Assembly: GCA_027364995.1 (NCBI GenBank)
Contig: DAHXOG010000003.1
Coordinates: 1-22,224, forward strand
Direction of reading: 5' to 3'
DNA from: Candidatus Mancarchaeum sp.
GTDB lineage: Archaea > Micrarchaeota > Micrarchaeia > Micrarchaeales > Micrarchaeaceae
Length of the DNA: 22,224 bases
In this document: positions 6,776 through 14,183 of the stretch, piece after piece
Layout: each line of letters opens with the position of its first letter
Position numbering within the stretch: the stretch's first letter is position 1
Notes under the pieces: model-generated
Told to the model about the DNA's origin: nothing
Database searches by the model: none
What the model saw: only the letters and a program-made list of their open reading frames with translations
Made by a program: the position numbers and the translations under genes

Positions 6776-7423
6776 CTGAATCATGATAAAAGGCAATTTG
6801 CCAGAGAAGTAATGTCCCTTCTGAAAAAACGCTATAATGCCCAAATGAAAAGCAGCCTTGAGTTCTCTAATGCATGGGAGCTTCTTGTTGCAACAATGCT
6901 GTCTGCGCAGTCGCAGGACAAGCAGGTAAACGTCGTTACCAAAGGGCTTTTCAAGGCATATAAAGGTATAGATAGCTATGCATCAAGCAGCCCGAAAAGC
7001 CTATACAGATACACAAAATCATTGGGTCTGTACAGGAACAAGTCAAAAAACATAATCTTGGCCGCAAGAAAGATAAAAAAGGAGTTTAACGGAATTGTGC
7101 CTGATACTATGGAGGGCCTTACCTCATTGCCGGGCGTAGGCAGAAAGACTGCAAACGTTGTGCTTTACAACTGGTTCGGAAAAAGTGCTGGAATAGCTAT
7201 AGACACGCATTGCATAACCGTATCGAACAGGCTTGGCTTGTCAAAAAGCAAAAACGCGGAAAGGATCGAGAAGGAAATAATGGAAATAATACCAAAGAAA
7301 GACTGGGGCAATTTTACCCATCTCATAATAGCCCTTGGCAGGGATGTATGCACTGCAAGGGCCAAATATTGCGATAAATGCATATTAAACGGCATATGCC
7401 CATCATCAACGGTGAAAAAATGA
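6776..7423 (+). CDS. nth: Endonuclease III, copy 2
   Basis: A second endonuclease III-like glycosylase/AP lyase. Counting from the ATG at 6812 (203 residues), Lys112 lies in the helix-hairpin-helix LPGVGRKTANVVL, Asp131 in IAIDTHCITV keeps the classical DTH, and the [4Fe-4S] ligands are Cys180, Cys187, Cys190 and Cys196. The frame continues upstream of 6812 and encodes NHDKRQFAREV, matching the first helix of Nth proteins. The best-supported start is therefore CTG at 6776, three bases after GGTGTT; the conservative start is ATG 6812. An alternative reading is a nine-codon upstream frame (ATG 6783, MIKGNLPEK) whose TAA overlaps the ATG at 6812. It differs from copy 1 enough for separate substrates. 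Its stop overlaps the dph6 start (ATGA). Confidence 0.88.
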   Translation: MNHDKRQFAREVMSLLKKRYNAQMKSSLEFSNAWELLVATMLSAQSQDKQVNVVTKGLFKAYKGIDSYASSSPKSLYRYTKSLGLYRNKSKNIILAARKIKKEFNGIVPDTMEGLTSLPGVGRKTANVVLYNWFGKSAGIAIDTHCITVSNRLGLSKSKNAERIEKEIMEIIPKKDWGNFTHLIIALGRDVCTARAKYCDKCILNGICPSSTVKK

Positions 7424-8085
7424 TAGCAGCCCTATTCAGCGGTGGCAAGGATTCAACGCTTGCAATACATAAGGCGAGCGAAAGCGGCTCAAAGCCCAAG
7501 CTGTTAATAACCATGAAGCCATTCAACACTGACAGCTACATGTTCCATAAGCCAAACATCAGGTATACCTCTTTGCAGGCGAAGGCAATGGGGATAAAGC
7601 ATATCATATGTGATACCGAAGGCAAAAAGGAGCTCGAGCTTGAAGACCTAAAGAACGCCCTTACGCGCAACAAGGTCACAGAGCTTATAACCGGGGCAAT
7701 AGCCAGCAAGTACCAGAAGGACCGCATAGATAATATATGCAAGGAGCTTGGCATAGCCACAATATCCCCGTTATGGGGCATGGACCAGGAGGCAGAGATA
7801 AGGGAAGTATCCGAAAAATTCGACGCCATAATAACAAAGGTGGCTGCATATGGAATTGACGAGTCATTCATAGGCGCTCACATAAATACCGCCACTGTCT
7901 CAAGGCTGGTAGCGCTTAAAAATAAATACAGGATAAATATGGCCTTCGAAGGAGGGGAAGCTGAGTCATTTGTTCTGGACGCTCCTATGTTCAAGAAAAG
8001 AGTTTCAGTTACATCGTACCACATAACATGGGATGGCACAGTCGGAGAATACATAATAGATAATGCATTGCTTGTAGATAAATGA
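7420..8085 (+). CDS. dph6: Diphthine--ammonia ligase (Dph6-type ATP pyrophosphatase)
   Basis: Catalyses the last step of diphthamide formation on elongation factor 2, ATP-dependent amidation of diphthine. It has 221 residues. The PP-loop SGGKDST is at residues 7-13, and the family signatures TGAIASKYQKDRI, PLWGMDQE and the C-terminal EGGEAESFVLDAPMF are all present. ATG 7420 is chosen because GGTGAA lies three bases upstream and the PP-loop must sit near the N-terminus; earlier in-frame codons overlap the nth coding end. It overlaps the nth stop by four bases and is followed by the carbamoyltransferase after 12 bases, so the three genes form one operon. Confidence 0.92.
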   Translation: MIAALFSGGKDSTLAIHKASESGSKPKLLITMKPFNTDSYMFHKPNIRYTSLQAKAMGIKHIICDTEGKKELELEDLKNALTRNKVTELITGAIASKYQKDRIDNICKELGIATISPLWGMDQEAEIREVSEKFDAIITKVAAYGIDESFIGAHINTATVSRLVALKNKYRINMAFEGGEAESFVLDAPMFKKRVSVTSYHITWDGTVGEYIIDNALLVDK

Positions 8086-8097
8086 TTTGGTGGTCGA

Positions 8098-9882
8098 TTG
8101 TTAGTTATAGGTTTTAACTGGCCTAATTTCCATGACAACGCAGTAGCCGCAATCCTTGATGGCAAGCTGGTTTACGCTTCGGAAGAGGAACGCTACACAA
8201 GGCACAAGCATTCTCCATATGAACTACCGTCAAACGCATTGGAGCATTGCTACGCATTCCTTAAGTCCAATTACAGTATAAGCCCTGACGCAGTGGATGC
8301 GTATGCAACAAATTTTGACCCTAGCATATACGGTATAAAATCAAGGGCATGGCACTCGTTCTCGCAAATATCACTGATAAAGGACTATGCGCTTAGGAAC
8401 GATATGGCGGAGGCAGCATACTCGTCCGTAATGCAAGCGTTTACGCGCTCCATAACATCAAGGCTCGACTTCGTAAACTCTGCCAAGCTGTTCATAAAAA
8501 GCGTGCTCTCGCATATGGGCATGGCCATAGGATTGGACTCAATAAAGGTAATGCCTGTTCGCCACCACCTCTCGCATGCGGCATCATCATATTATTTCTC
8601 CGGGCAGAAGAATTCTTTGGCATTGGTAATCGATGGCCAGGGCGAGAAGGAATCAACTACAGCGTGGTCAATAAAGGACGGGGAATTTGAGAACATATTT
8701 TCACAGGAGTGGAATTCATTGTCATTTGGATATCTATACGAATACTTCTCAAAATACATCGGGTTCACGCGGCTTGAAGGGCCCGGAAAGGTAATGGGCC
8801 TGGCTCCATATGGAAGCACCAACCGCAAAGTTGAGGAAAGGCTTAACAGCATAATAGCGAAGCGCGGAAAATTCCGTGAAGTAACCCAGGACATAATAAA
8901 GGACTCCCAAGAATCCATGTATGACAGCGTAGCAGAGCGCATAACCAATTCAAAAGTGAAGATGAACTATTCAGACGGCGAAAACAAGCTTAATAAGCTG
9001 GCGTGCGACTATGCGCATACATTCCAATCATTTTTCGAAAAATGTGTTTTGGAATTCGCCGAAGAGATGAAAAATAATTCCGGAATGAAAAATGTAGTTC
9101 TTGCAGGTGGTTCAGCATTGAATGCGAAGGCCAATATGGAATTGCATTATTCCAACATGTTCAGTAACATGTTCGTAACGCCTGCTGCAAATGATTCTGG
9201 GGCGCCAATAGGCGCTGCGGCATATGTATACTCTAAATTATACGGGAGAATGGATAAGAAAAAGATGCATGATGTTTATCTGGGAGACTCATACACCGAC
9301 AAAGAGGTAAAACTGTGCGTCGATAGATCCAAGCTAAAACATGAATACATAGGAAATGACATAAGCAGTATAATATCTGAGATAGAAGGAGGCAAGGCAA
9401 TAGCATTCTACCAAGGTAGGTCCGAGTTCGGCCCAAGGGCGCTAGGAAACAGGAGCATTGTAGCAGACCCAAGGAACATCAAGAATTGGAAAAGTGTCAA
9501 TCTTATGAAAGGAAGGGAGTGGTGGCGCCCATTGGCTCCATCAGTGCTCGATAGCTCAATGAAAAAATATTTTGTGTCTCCAGTAAGCCATGAATTCATG
9601 ATTCTTATGTTCCATACCACAGAAAATGCAAAGGAAAACGCCCCTGCTATAAACCATGTCGATATGACAGCAAGGCCCCAATCAGTATCCAGCAAAACCA
9701 ATAAACTCTGGTATGATCTCATAAAAGGCTTCGAAAGCGATACTGGCGAAGGCATAATGATAAATACAAGCTTTAACAACGCAGGTGAGCCTTTGGTTGA
9801 AACGCCTGAGCAGGCATTGCGCAGCTTTGCTGTAAGTGGTCTGGACTCATTATACCTGCAAGGATGGCTGATAAAGAAATAA
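8098..9882 (+). CDS. NodU/CmcH family O-carbamoyltransferase
   Basis: A 594-residue protein of the carbamoyltransferase family typified by NodU, CmcH and TobZ, which transfers a carbamoyl group from carbamoyl phosphate through carbamoyl-AMP to a hydroxyl acceptor. The N-terminal Kae1/ASKHA-like domain starts GFNWPNFHDNAVAAILDGK and carries SEEERYTRHKHS; RHHLSHAASSYYFS (155-168) holds the metal-binding histidines; GGSALNAKAN follows. The C-terminal domain has FYQGRSEFGPRALGNRSI (about 437-454), the ATP/carbamoyl-phosphate site, and NTSFNNAGEPLVETPEQA. Start TTG 8098 has GGTGGT three bases upstream. The acceptor is unknown; a sugar, lipid headgroup or nucleoside is possible. It shares an operon with nth and dph6 without obvious functional link. 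Confidence 0.88.
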   Translation: MLVIGFNWPNFHDNAVAAILDGKLVYASEEERYTRHKHSPYELPSNALEHCYAFLKSNYSISPDAVDAYATNFDPSIYGIKSRAWHSFSQISLIKDYALRNDMAEAAYSSVMQAFTRSITSRLDFVNSAKLFIKSVLSHMGMAIGLDSIKVMPVRHHLSHAASSYYFSGQKNSLALVIDGQGEKESTTAWSIKDGEFENIFSQEWNSLSFGYLYEYFSKYIGFTRLEGPGKVMGLAPYGSTNRKVEERLNSIIAKRGKFREVTQDIIKDSQESMYDSVAERITNSKVKMNYSDGENKLNKLACDYAHTFQSFFEKCVLEFAEEMKNNSGMKNVVLAGGSALNAKANMELHYSNMFSNMFVTPAANDSGAPIGAAAYVYSKLYGRMDKKKMHDVYLGDSYTDKEVKLCVDRSKLKHEYIGNDISSIISEIEGGKAIAFYQGRSEFGPRALGNRSIVADPRNIKNWKSVNLMKGREWWRPLAPSVLDSSMKKYFVSPVSHEFMILMFHTTENAKENAPAINHVDMTARPQSVSSKTNKLWYDLIKGFESDTGEGIMINTSFNNAGEPLVETPEQALRSFAVSGLDSLYLQGWLIKK

Positions 9883-9891
9883 AATCAAATT

Positions 9892-9901
9892 GCTTGCAAG
9901 C
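9892..9901. repeat. Short perfect palindrome after the carbamoyltransferase
   Basis: GCTTGCAAGC, 10 bases after the stop codon and followed by TTTATTCTT. It may mark the operon's transcript end or an operator for the aminotransferase. A related TTGCTTG..CAAGCAA inverted repeat occurs at 13154-13173. Confidence 0.25.
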
Positions 9902-9958
9902 GTTTATTCTTATGCGTTGAATAAATAATTGTAAATATAATGGTTGTATGGTGGTAAA

Positions 9959-11191
9959 ATGGTAAACTCGTTGTTGTCAAAAAGGAGTGCATTCGCGCAT
10001 AATTCTATATTGGAAGAGGAAAAGGTCGCAGATTCGATAAAAAAGAGAGGCGGAAGGGTAATAGAGATAAACAGGGGTGACCCCGCGATTTACTTTCCTA
10101 CTCCGAAATACACAATAGATGCATACATAAAGGCGCTAAAAGATGGAAAAACCGAATATTCCAGGGATGCAGGGGTAATCCCGTTAATAGAAGCCATAAG
10201 GAAAAGATACATGCATAAGTATAAAGTCAACTCACGCACCGAAGACATAATAGTGACCGCCGGAATTTCCGAGGCGTTGATGTTCATCAACCAAGCGATG
10301 ATAAACCCGGGCGACAATGCAATTATATTCAAGCCTTTCTACAACCAATACCTTAGCCAGCTTAAAATATCAGGGGGCGTTCCGGTATACGACAATTATG
10401 ACGAGAAGAACAACTGGGAGCTGAATCCTGAAAGCATAAAGAAAACGCTAAAGAACCTAAAAAGCACAGGAAAAATAAAGCATACAAAATACATGCTGAT
10501 AACCAATCCTAACAACCCTACCGGTACTGTATTGGGCCGTAATACACTGAAAGAGATCGTAGACTTGGCTAACGAGTATAATATCTTTCTTATAAGCGAC
10601 GAGATATACGATGAGATATACTATAATGGGGCAAGCTTCACTAGCCTGAGCCAATTGGCCAAGGGCATTCCGCACATGATACTTAATGGTGCCTCAAAGG
10701 ATTTCGACTCTACGGGCTTCAGGATAGGATATGCACTGCTTCCTGAAAAGGATAATGCGTCTGAAGAGCTCAAGTCCAAGCTTGCCGAATTTGCAAGCGT
10801 AAGGCTGTGCGTAAATACTCCAGCGCAATACGCATTCGCAGAGTCAATTTCCAATTCAACGGCGCATGAAGCTGCAATATCTCATATGGTATCCGAAATA
10901 GAGAAAAGGGTGAATGCGGCAGTAGACATACTGGAGGAAAACGAAAAGATAAAGGTAATAAGGCCCAACGGCGCATTCTATATACTTCCAAGGGTCGATT
11001 TCAAGAGCCTTAAGATAAAAGACGATCACGAATTCGTGGATAAGTTTTTAAGAGAAGAGCACATAATGCTTAGCAGAGGATCAGGTTTTGGGGCAGAATC
11101 GCATGTGCGTGTTGTTGCGCTTCCGCCGAAAGATATATTAGAATATGCAATGGATAAACTTAATAGTTTCTGCAAAAAGTATTCCAAATAA
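9959..11191 (+). CDS. Pyridoxal-phosphate aminotransferase, class I/II (alanine/aspartate type)
   Basis: A fold-type I aminotransferase of 410 residues. Visible are the substrate-loop NRGDP, the PLP-contacting NPNNPTGT (183-190), SDEIYDEIYYNG with the Asp that pairs with the pyridine nitrogen, the Schiff-base Lys247 in SKDFDSTGFRIGY, and a C-terminal SRGSGFG...VRVVALPP with the carboxylate-binding Arg. It resembles archaeal alanine (AlaT-like) transaminases more than histidinol-phosphate ones, but the amino-acid substrate cannot be fixed from sequence alone. Start ATG 9959 has GGTGGT three bases upstream; an in-frame TTG at 9944 lacks a site. tRNA-Val begins 14 bases after the stop, so read-through transcription is likely. 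Confidence 0.9.
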   Translation: MVNSLLSKRSAFAHNSILEEEKVADSIKKRGGRVIEINRGDPAIYFPTPKYTIDAYIKALKDGKTEYSRDAGVIPLIEAIRKRYMHKYKVNSRTEDIIVTAGISEALMFINQAMINPGDNAIIFKPFYNQYLSQLKISGGVPVYDNYDEKNNWELNPESIKKTLKNLKSTGKIKHTKYMLITNPNNPTGTVLGRNTLKEIVDLANEYNIFLISDEIYDEIYYNGASFTSLSQLAKGIPHMILNGASKDFDSTGFRIGYALLPEKDNASEELKSKLAEFASVRLCVNTPAQYAFAESISNSTAHEAAISHMVSEIEKRVNAAVDILEENEKIKVIRPNGAFYILPRVDFKSLKIKDDHEFVDKFLREEHIMLSRGSGFGAESHVRVVALPPKDILEYAMDKLNSFCKKYSK

Positions 11192-11205
11192 CTTTATCCT
11201 AATTC

Positions 11206-11277
11206 GGGCCCGTAGTCCAGCGGTTAAGATGCGACCCTTACACGGTTGAGACCGGAGTTCGACTCTCCGCGGGCCCA
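11206..11277 (+). tRNA. tRNA-Val(TAC)
   Basis: A complete cloverleaf without intron. The acceptor GGGCCCG (11206-11212) pairs perfectly with CGGGCCC (11270-11276); the discriminator is A and CCA is not encoded. The anticodon stem is CGACC/GGTTG with loop CTTACAC, giving anticodon TAC at positions 34-36. The T-arm is CGGAG-TTCGACT-CTCCG. The D-stem is weak, GTCC against AGAT, with a G-T pair and one mismatch. Confidence 0.95.
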
Positions 11278-11364
11278 TTAATTAAACTCCCGATAAATGT
11301 CTTGGGTTTAAACACGCTTATTTAATTATTTTGTAATTAATATTGATAATAAAAGGTCTGCAAT

Positions 11365-12243
11365 ATGCGTTCAATGAAATCCCAGTCTGCAATGGAATAC
11401 TTGATGACATACGGCTGGGCGATACTTCTTATCGCAATTGTACTGGCTGCACTGTTTTCTCTCGGCGTATTTAACTCATCGAATTTTGCCCCAAAGGCAC
11501 AGCCAGGCTCATGCCAGGTTTCCAGGCCCGACGGTGCAGGGACTCTAGCGTTCATAAATCTCGTAGGCTTATGCAACGGCGAGCTTCCGCAGTTCGTAGC
11601 AAGTGCAGGTCCTTCATCAGCCATAGCAGTAAACAAAGAATTTTTTCAGGGTAATTCATTCACAATACTAGCCTGGGTCTACTGGTCTCCAAGCGTTAAC
11701 ATACCATCCGCAAGTTACGATTTAGGTTATGCTTGGAGCGGTCCTCCCAGCACTAATGAAGGTTTTGGTATTTTCTCTAGGGGTGATCATTGGTACTTAA
11801 ATTTCTATGGCGATGATCTCGAATGTTCCGATGGCCCAGTTACTGGCAAATGGTATCAATTTGGAGCAAGCTGGAATAGCACTACCAAACTGCAAACCAT
11901 ATGGGTAAACGGCTTTTCAAACTGCACAAGGACAAGTACTGGTGCATTGGATACAAATTCACCTTTAACGTTACTTTCAGCTTCAGGAACCTGGGATACT
12001 AGCGCAAATATGATGGACGGTTATGTATCAAATATACAATTATACAATACTCCCTTATCTGCTAACGATATAGAAGCGCTTTACCAAGAAGGCATAGGCG
12101 GCGCTCCTATAAAGATACAGAACCTTGTAGGCTGGTGGCCATTGAACGGCAATGCAAATGACTACAGCGGCAACGGAAACAATGGTGCAGCCACTGGTGT
12201 ATCGTATACAACATCATGGACAAGCACATATTCTGCCCCATAA
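11365..12243 (+). CDS. Surface LamG-domain protein with prepilin-like signal (copy 1)
   Basis: A 292-residue secreted or cell-surface protein. The N-terminus MRSMKSQSAMEYLMTYGWAI plus a hydrophobic stretch to about residue 36 is a class III (prepilin-type) signal; cleavage after Ser6 would place Glu at +5, as in archaeal pilins. Residues 37-76 carry Cys50 and Cys70 (GSCQV, GLCNG) and are nearly identical in copy 2. Residues about 77-230 form a LamG/concanavalin-like jelly roll (FTILAWVYW..., WYQFGASW, GYVSNIQLYNTPLS). The tail LYQEGIGGAPI...LVGWWPLNGNANDYSGNGNN looks like the beginning of another LamG domain but ends after about 20 more residues. Codons in the centre are richer in A/T endings than in the flanks. 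Likely a glycan-binding or attachment protein displayed on a pilus-like base (inference). Confidence 0.85.
   Translation: MRSMKSQSAMEYLMTYGWAILLIAIVLAALFSLGVFNSSNFAPKAQPGSCQVSRPDGAGTLAFINLVGLCNGELPQFVASAGPSSAIAVNKEFFQGNSFTILAWVYWSPSVNIPSASYDLGYAWSGPPSTNEGFGIFSRGDHWYLNFYGDDLECSDGPVTGKWYQFGASWNSTTKLQTIWVNGFSNCTRTSTGALDTNSPLTLLSASGTWDTSANMMDGYVSNIQLYNTPLSANDIEALYQEGIGGAPIKIQNLVGWWPLNGNANDYSGNGNNGAATGVSYTTSWTSTYSAP
11473..11540 (+). repeat. 68-base block identical to 21514-21581 (LamG pair)
   Basis: Codons 37 to 59 of both LamG genes are identical over 68 bases, whereas the preceding 108 bases differ at 21 positions, almost all silent, and the following 61 bases at 3. The abrupt change in silent divergence suggests gene conversion or recent recombination. 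Confidence 0.85.
12070..12104 (+). repeat. 35-base block identical to 22111-22145 (LamG tails)
   Basis: The tail codons for IEALYQEGIGGA are identical over 35 bases in both LamG genes and are followed by a near-identical segment to the end of the window, while the centres upstream of this block do not align. Confidence 0.85.
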
Positions 12244-12279
12244 GTGAAAACGCCTGTTTGTGCTTATTGAAATACTACA

Positions 12280-12495
12280 TCATAAATCTGGAATTGAGAA
12301 TATTTTGCTCTTGCTTTTCATTCCGGAAACCAGTCTTATTACAGATGTCGGAATATTGAAGTAAGTAGAGAGCTGTCGAACTATGTCAAGATTCGCAATG
12401 TTATTCCTCCTTTCTTTTGACGTATGGACTATTAGAATCCCATTCTCCATGGACGGAGGCGCAGACCCTTTCATTACCCTTACCTTAACCATCAT
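12280..12495 (-). CDS. DUF167 family protein (YggU-like)
   Basis: A 71-residue protein of the DUF167/COG1872 family: VKVRVMKGSAP at the start, then ERRNNIANLDIVRQLSTYFNI and SVIRLVSGMKSKSKIFSI, matching the family pattern of a conserved Asn-containing helix followed by vSG..sR.K. Family members are small alpha/beta proteins of unsettled function. Start ATG 12495 has GGTTTT three bases upstream; a second ATG follows directly. It lies 75 bases after DUF99 and is the last gene of the minus-strand translation/transcription cluster, convergent with the LamG gene 36 bases away. Confidence 0.8.
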   Translation of the reverse strand: MMVKVRVMKGSAPPSMENGILIVHTSKERRNNIANLDIVRQLSTYFNIPTSVIRLVSGMKSKSKIFSIPDL

Positions 12496-12570
12496 CCTAA
12501 AACCATCTCTTGACTTTTATAATGATAAAGCTAAAGCTTATTCTCTGCTTTATTCCAATGTGATAATATT

Positions 12571-13125
12571 CTACATCCTTCCCTTGGATATGCCTGTGCT
12601 TACGCCTCTTGCTACCATATGCGCAAGCCTCAAAAATTCAAACAATGTAACAATTAACAGCTTTAGCTCGTCCTTATCCAGTTTGCTTTGTACATAAAAG
12701 CCTTCAATTCTAGCGAACGGCCTATTGCTGTTTAAGTCTTCTATATACTTCGTCAAATTATTGTTTCCATAATTGCCGAATTTTCTCAGAGTTTCTACAA
12801 ATAATCTTTGGTCTGGCTTTTTCCTGGACATGATTATAACGGGTATGCCTGCCTTTCTTTCCAACATATTTACATCTATCACATTAAGCCCTGCAAGCAC
12901 TATCCCGTTTATGGCAATGCATTTTATCTGCTCTTTAAAGCGCGATTTGTTGAACATTTTCAGTATCTTGTTCGTTCCATCTTTGCCGTCTATTTGTATG
13001 GTCTCGGATAGTACTCCTTCTATTACATTATGCCTTCCTACGATACCTACAAGTATGGTGCGCTTTTTATCCCTTCCATTTATCGGCCCACTTGCCACTG
13101 CAAGCACACGCGCTCCGCTCTTCAT
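12571..13125 (-). CDS. DUF99 family protein (endonuclease V-like fold)
   Basis: A 184-residue archaeal DUF99 protein. Recognisable are RVLAVASGPI at the start, LVGIVGRHNVIEGVL, the central IKCIAINGIVLAGLNVIDVNML, GIPVIIMSRKKPD and the C-terminal HMVARGVSTGISKGRM with its glycine/basic ending, typical of the family. DUF99 is distantly related to endonuclease V, but a DNA-repair activity is not established. There is no Shine-Dalgarno; ATG 13125 follows TTTAAGTATAAACC, so it may be translated from a short or absent leader and have its own promoter. A 20-base inverted repeat lies 29 bases upstream of the start. Confidence 0.85.
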   Translation of the reverse strand: MKSGARVLAVASGPINGRDKKRTILVGIVGRHNVIEGVLSETIQIDGKDGTNKILKMFNKSRFKEQIKCIAINGIVLAGLNVIDVNMLERKAGIPVIIMSRKKPDQRLFVETLRKFGNYGNNNLTKYIEDLNSNRPFARIEGFYVQSKLDKDELKLLIVTLFEFLRLAHMVARGVSTGISKGRM

Positions 13126-13153
13126 GGTTTATACTTAAAAAGAAAACGATTTA

Positions 13154-13173
13154 TTGCTTGCCTAGACAAGCAA
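13154..13173. promoter_or_regulatory. Inverted repeat between rpoL and DUF99
   Basis: TTGCTTG-cctaga-CAAGCAA, a perfect seven-base-pair inverted repeat whose six-base centre is itself nearly symmetric. It lies in the 67-base gap after the rpoL stop (13193) and before the DUF99 ATG (13125). It could be a transcript-end hairpin for the ribosomal operon or an operator for DUF99. Confidence 0.4.
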
Positions 13174-13192
13174 ATTCCATAATACAATGCAC

Positions 13193-13468
13193 TCATTGCT
13201 TTGCATTTATGCCCTTCTTTACTTCGCTAATCCACTCATCCAATGCTTCCAATGCCTTATTCAACGCTTCACTGGCCTTTTTCTTTTCTGTTTTTATGAT
13301 TAATTGGGGCTTTCCGATTTCCGGGTGATCCTTCCTAACGCCTGTAAACGAAACATCGCTGTTTTTCTGCAACTCGGCAGCTATCAAATCAGGTATGGTA
13401 GTATCGCCATCGTCAAATTCGAGTATAAGCTCCTTGCTCTCGTTTTTTATTACGTTTATCCCATCCAT
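13193..13468 (-). CDS. rpoL: DNA-directed RNA polymerase subunit L (Rpo11)
   Basis: The 91-residue archaeal Rpo11/L subunit, which pairs with Rpo3 (RpoD) in the alpha-like assembly platform of RNA polymerase. The sequence shows the expected ELILEFDDGDTTIPDLIAAEL, the VSFTGVRKDHPEIGKPQLII strand and hairpin, and a final amphipathic helix (EALNKALEALDEWISEVKK). Length is typical. ATG 13468 has GTGAT three bases upstream. It follows csl4 by 27 bases. Its partner rpoD, normally next to S11, is not in this cluster. Confidence 0.93.
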   Translation of the reverse strand: MDGINVIKNESKELILEFDDGDTTIPDLIAAELQKNSDVSFTGVRKDHPEIGKPQLIIKTEKKKASEALNKALEALDEWISEVKKGINAKQ

Positions 13469-13495
13469 ATAATCACAATGTACAGTTTATCGAAA

Positions 13496-14146
13496 TTATT
13501 CAGTATGCTCATTCCCGTTGAGCTTTAAAAGCTCTTCTATGTCCTTTGCCTTATCATATAATGTGCTTACCTTTCGCATAGCCGAGCGCTTGCATGCACT
13601 GCAATAAAGCCCATTGCCATCCTTGTCGAGCTGCATTTTTTCTCCGCAGTTTTCGCAAGTTGAGTATACGACTCCAGCCTCATTGTCCCTAAGGCTCAAT
13701 GTGTAAATGTCCTTGTCTTCCATGATTATCTTGGCAAGTATTACGTCGCCCATCTCCGCCGGCTTTGCCTCACTCCTTTGCCTGTCGTGGCTTTCGTGCA
13801 TGCCTCTGTGCATTGGCGGTCTTGACGACATGAGCACGACCTTTCCATCCTTGCCTGCTATGTACTCATCGTTGCCAACTGAAAAGTTTTCTATCTCTAC
13901 GAATATTACGCTTTTCAATACTCCAACTACCTTTCCAAGCACAAACATGCCGCGCTTCATTTTCCTTATGCTTCTTGTGGCTCCATCCACAAGCATGCGA
14001 CCATCCTGCTGTATCGCCTTGCCGAATACCGCCGAATATATTATTCCATCCTCTACGTAAACGTTTCTGGCTGGCAAAAATTCCTCTTCGGTAGACAGCC
14101 TGTCTCCTGGAAATACTATTTCTGAAGTCGCAATTGGTTCTGCCAT
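13496..14146 (-). CDS. csl4: Exosome subunit Csl4
   Basis: The RNA-binding cap subunit of the archaeal exosome, 216 residues. An N-terminal Csl4 domain (FPGDRLSTEEEFLPARNVY...DG) is followed by an S1 RNA-binding domain around 60-155 (GMFVLGKVVGVLKSVIFVEI...GDVILAKIIMEDKDIYTLSL) and a C-terminal zinc ribbon with Cys164, Cys167, Cys182 and Cys185. The S1 domain contains a basic, His/Met-rich insert (RPPMHRGMHESHDRQR). Start ATG 14146 is chosen because MAEP begins the family N-terminus and GGATGATT stands just upstream; longer in-frame starts would overlap the S11 end. It lies 37 bases after S11 in the same direction. Confidence 0.9.
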   Translation of the reverse strand: MAEPIATSEIVFPGDRLSTEEEFLPARNVYVEDGIIYSAVFGKAIQQDGRMLVDGATRSIRKMKRGMFVLGKVVGVLKSVIFVEIENFSVGNDEYIAGKDGKVVLMSSRPPMHRGMHESHDRQRSEAKPAEMGDVILAKIIMEDKDIYTLSLRDNEAGVVYSTCENCGEKMQLDKDGNGLYCSACKRSAMRKVSTLYDKAKDIEELLKLNGNEHTE

Positions 14147-14183
14147 CTTAATCATCCATTGCATAAATTGCCAAAATATCGGC

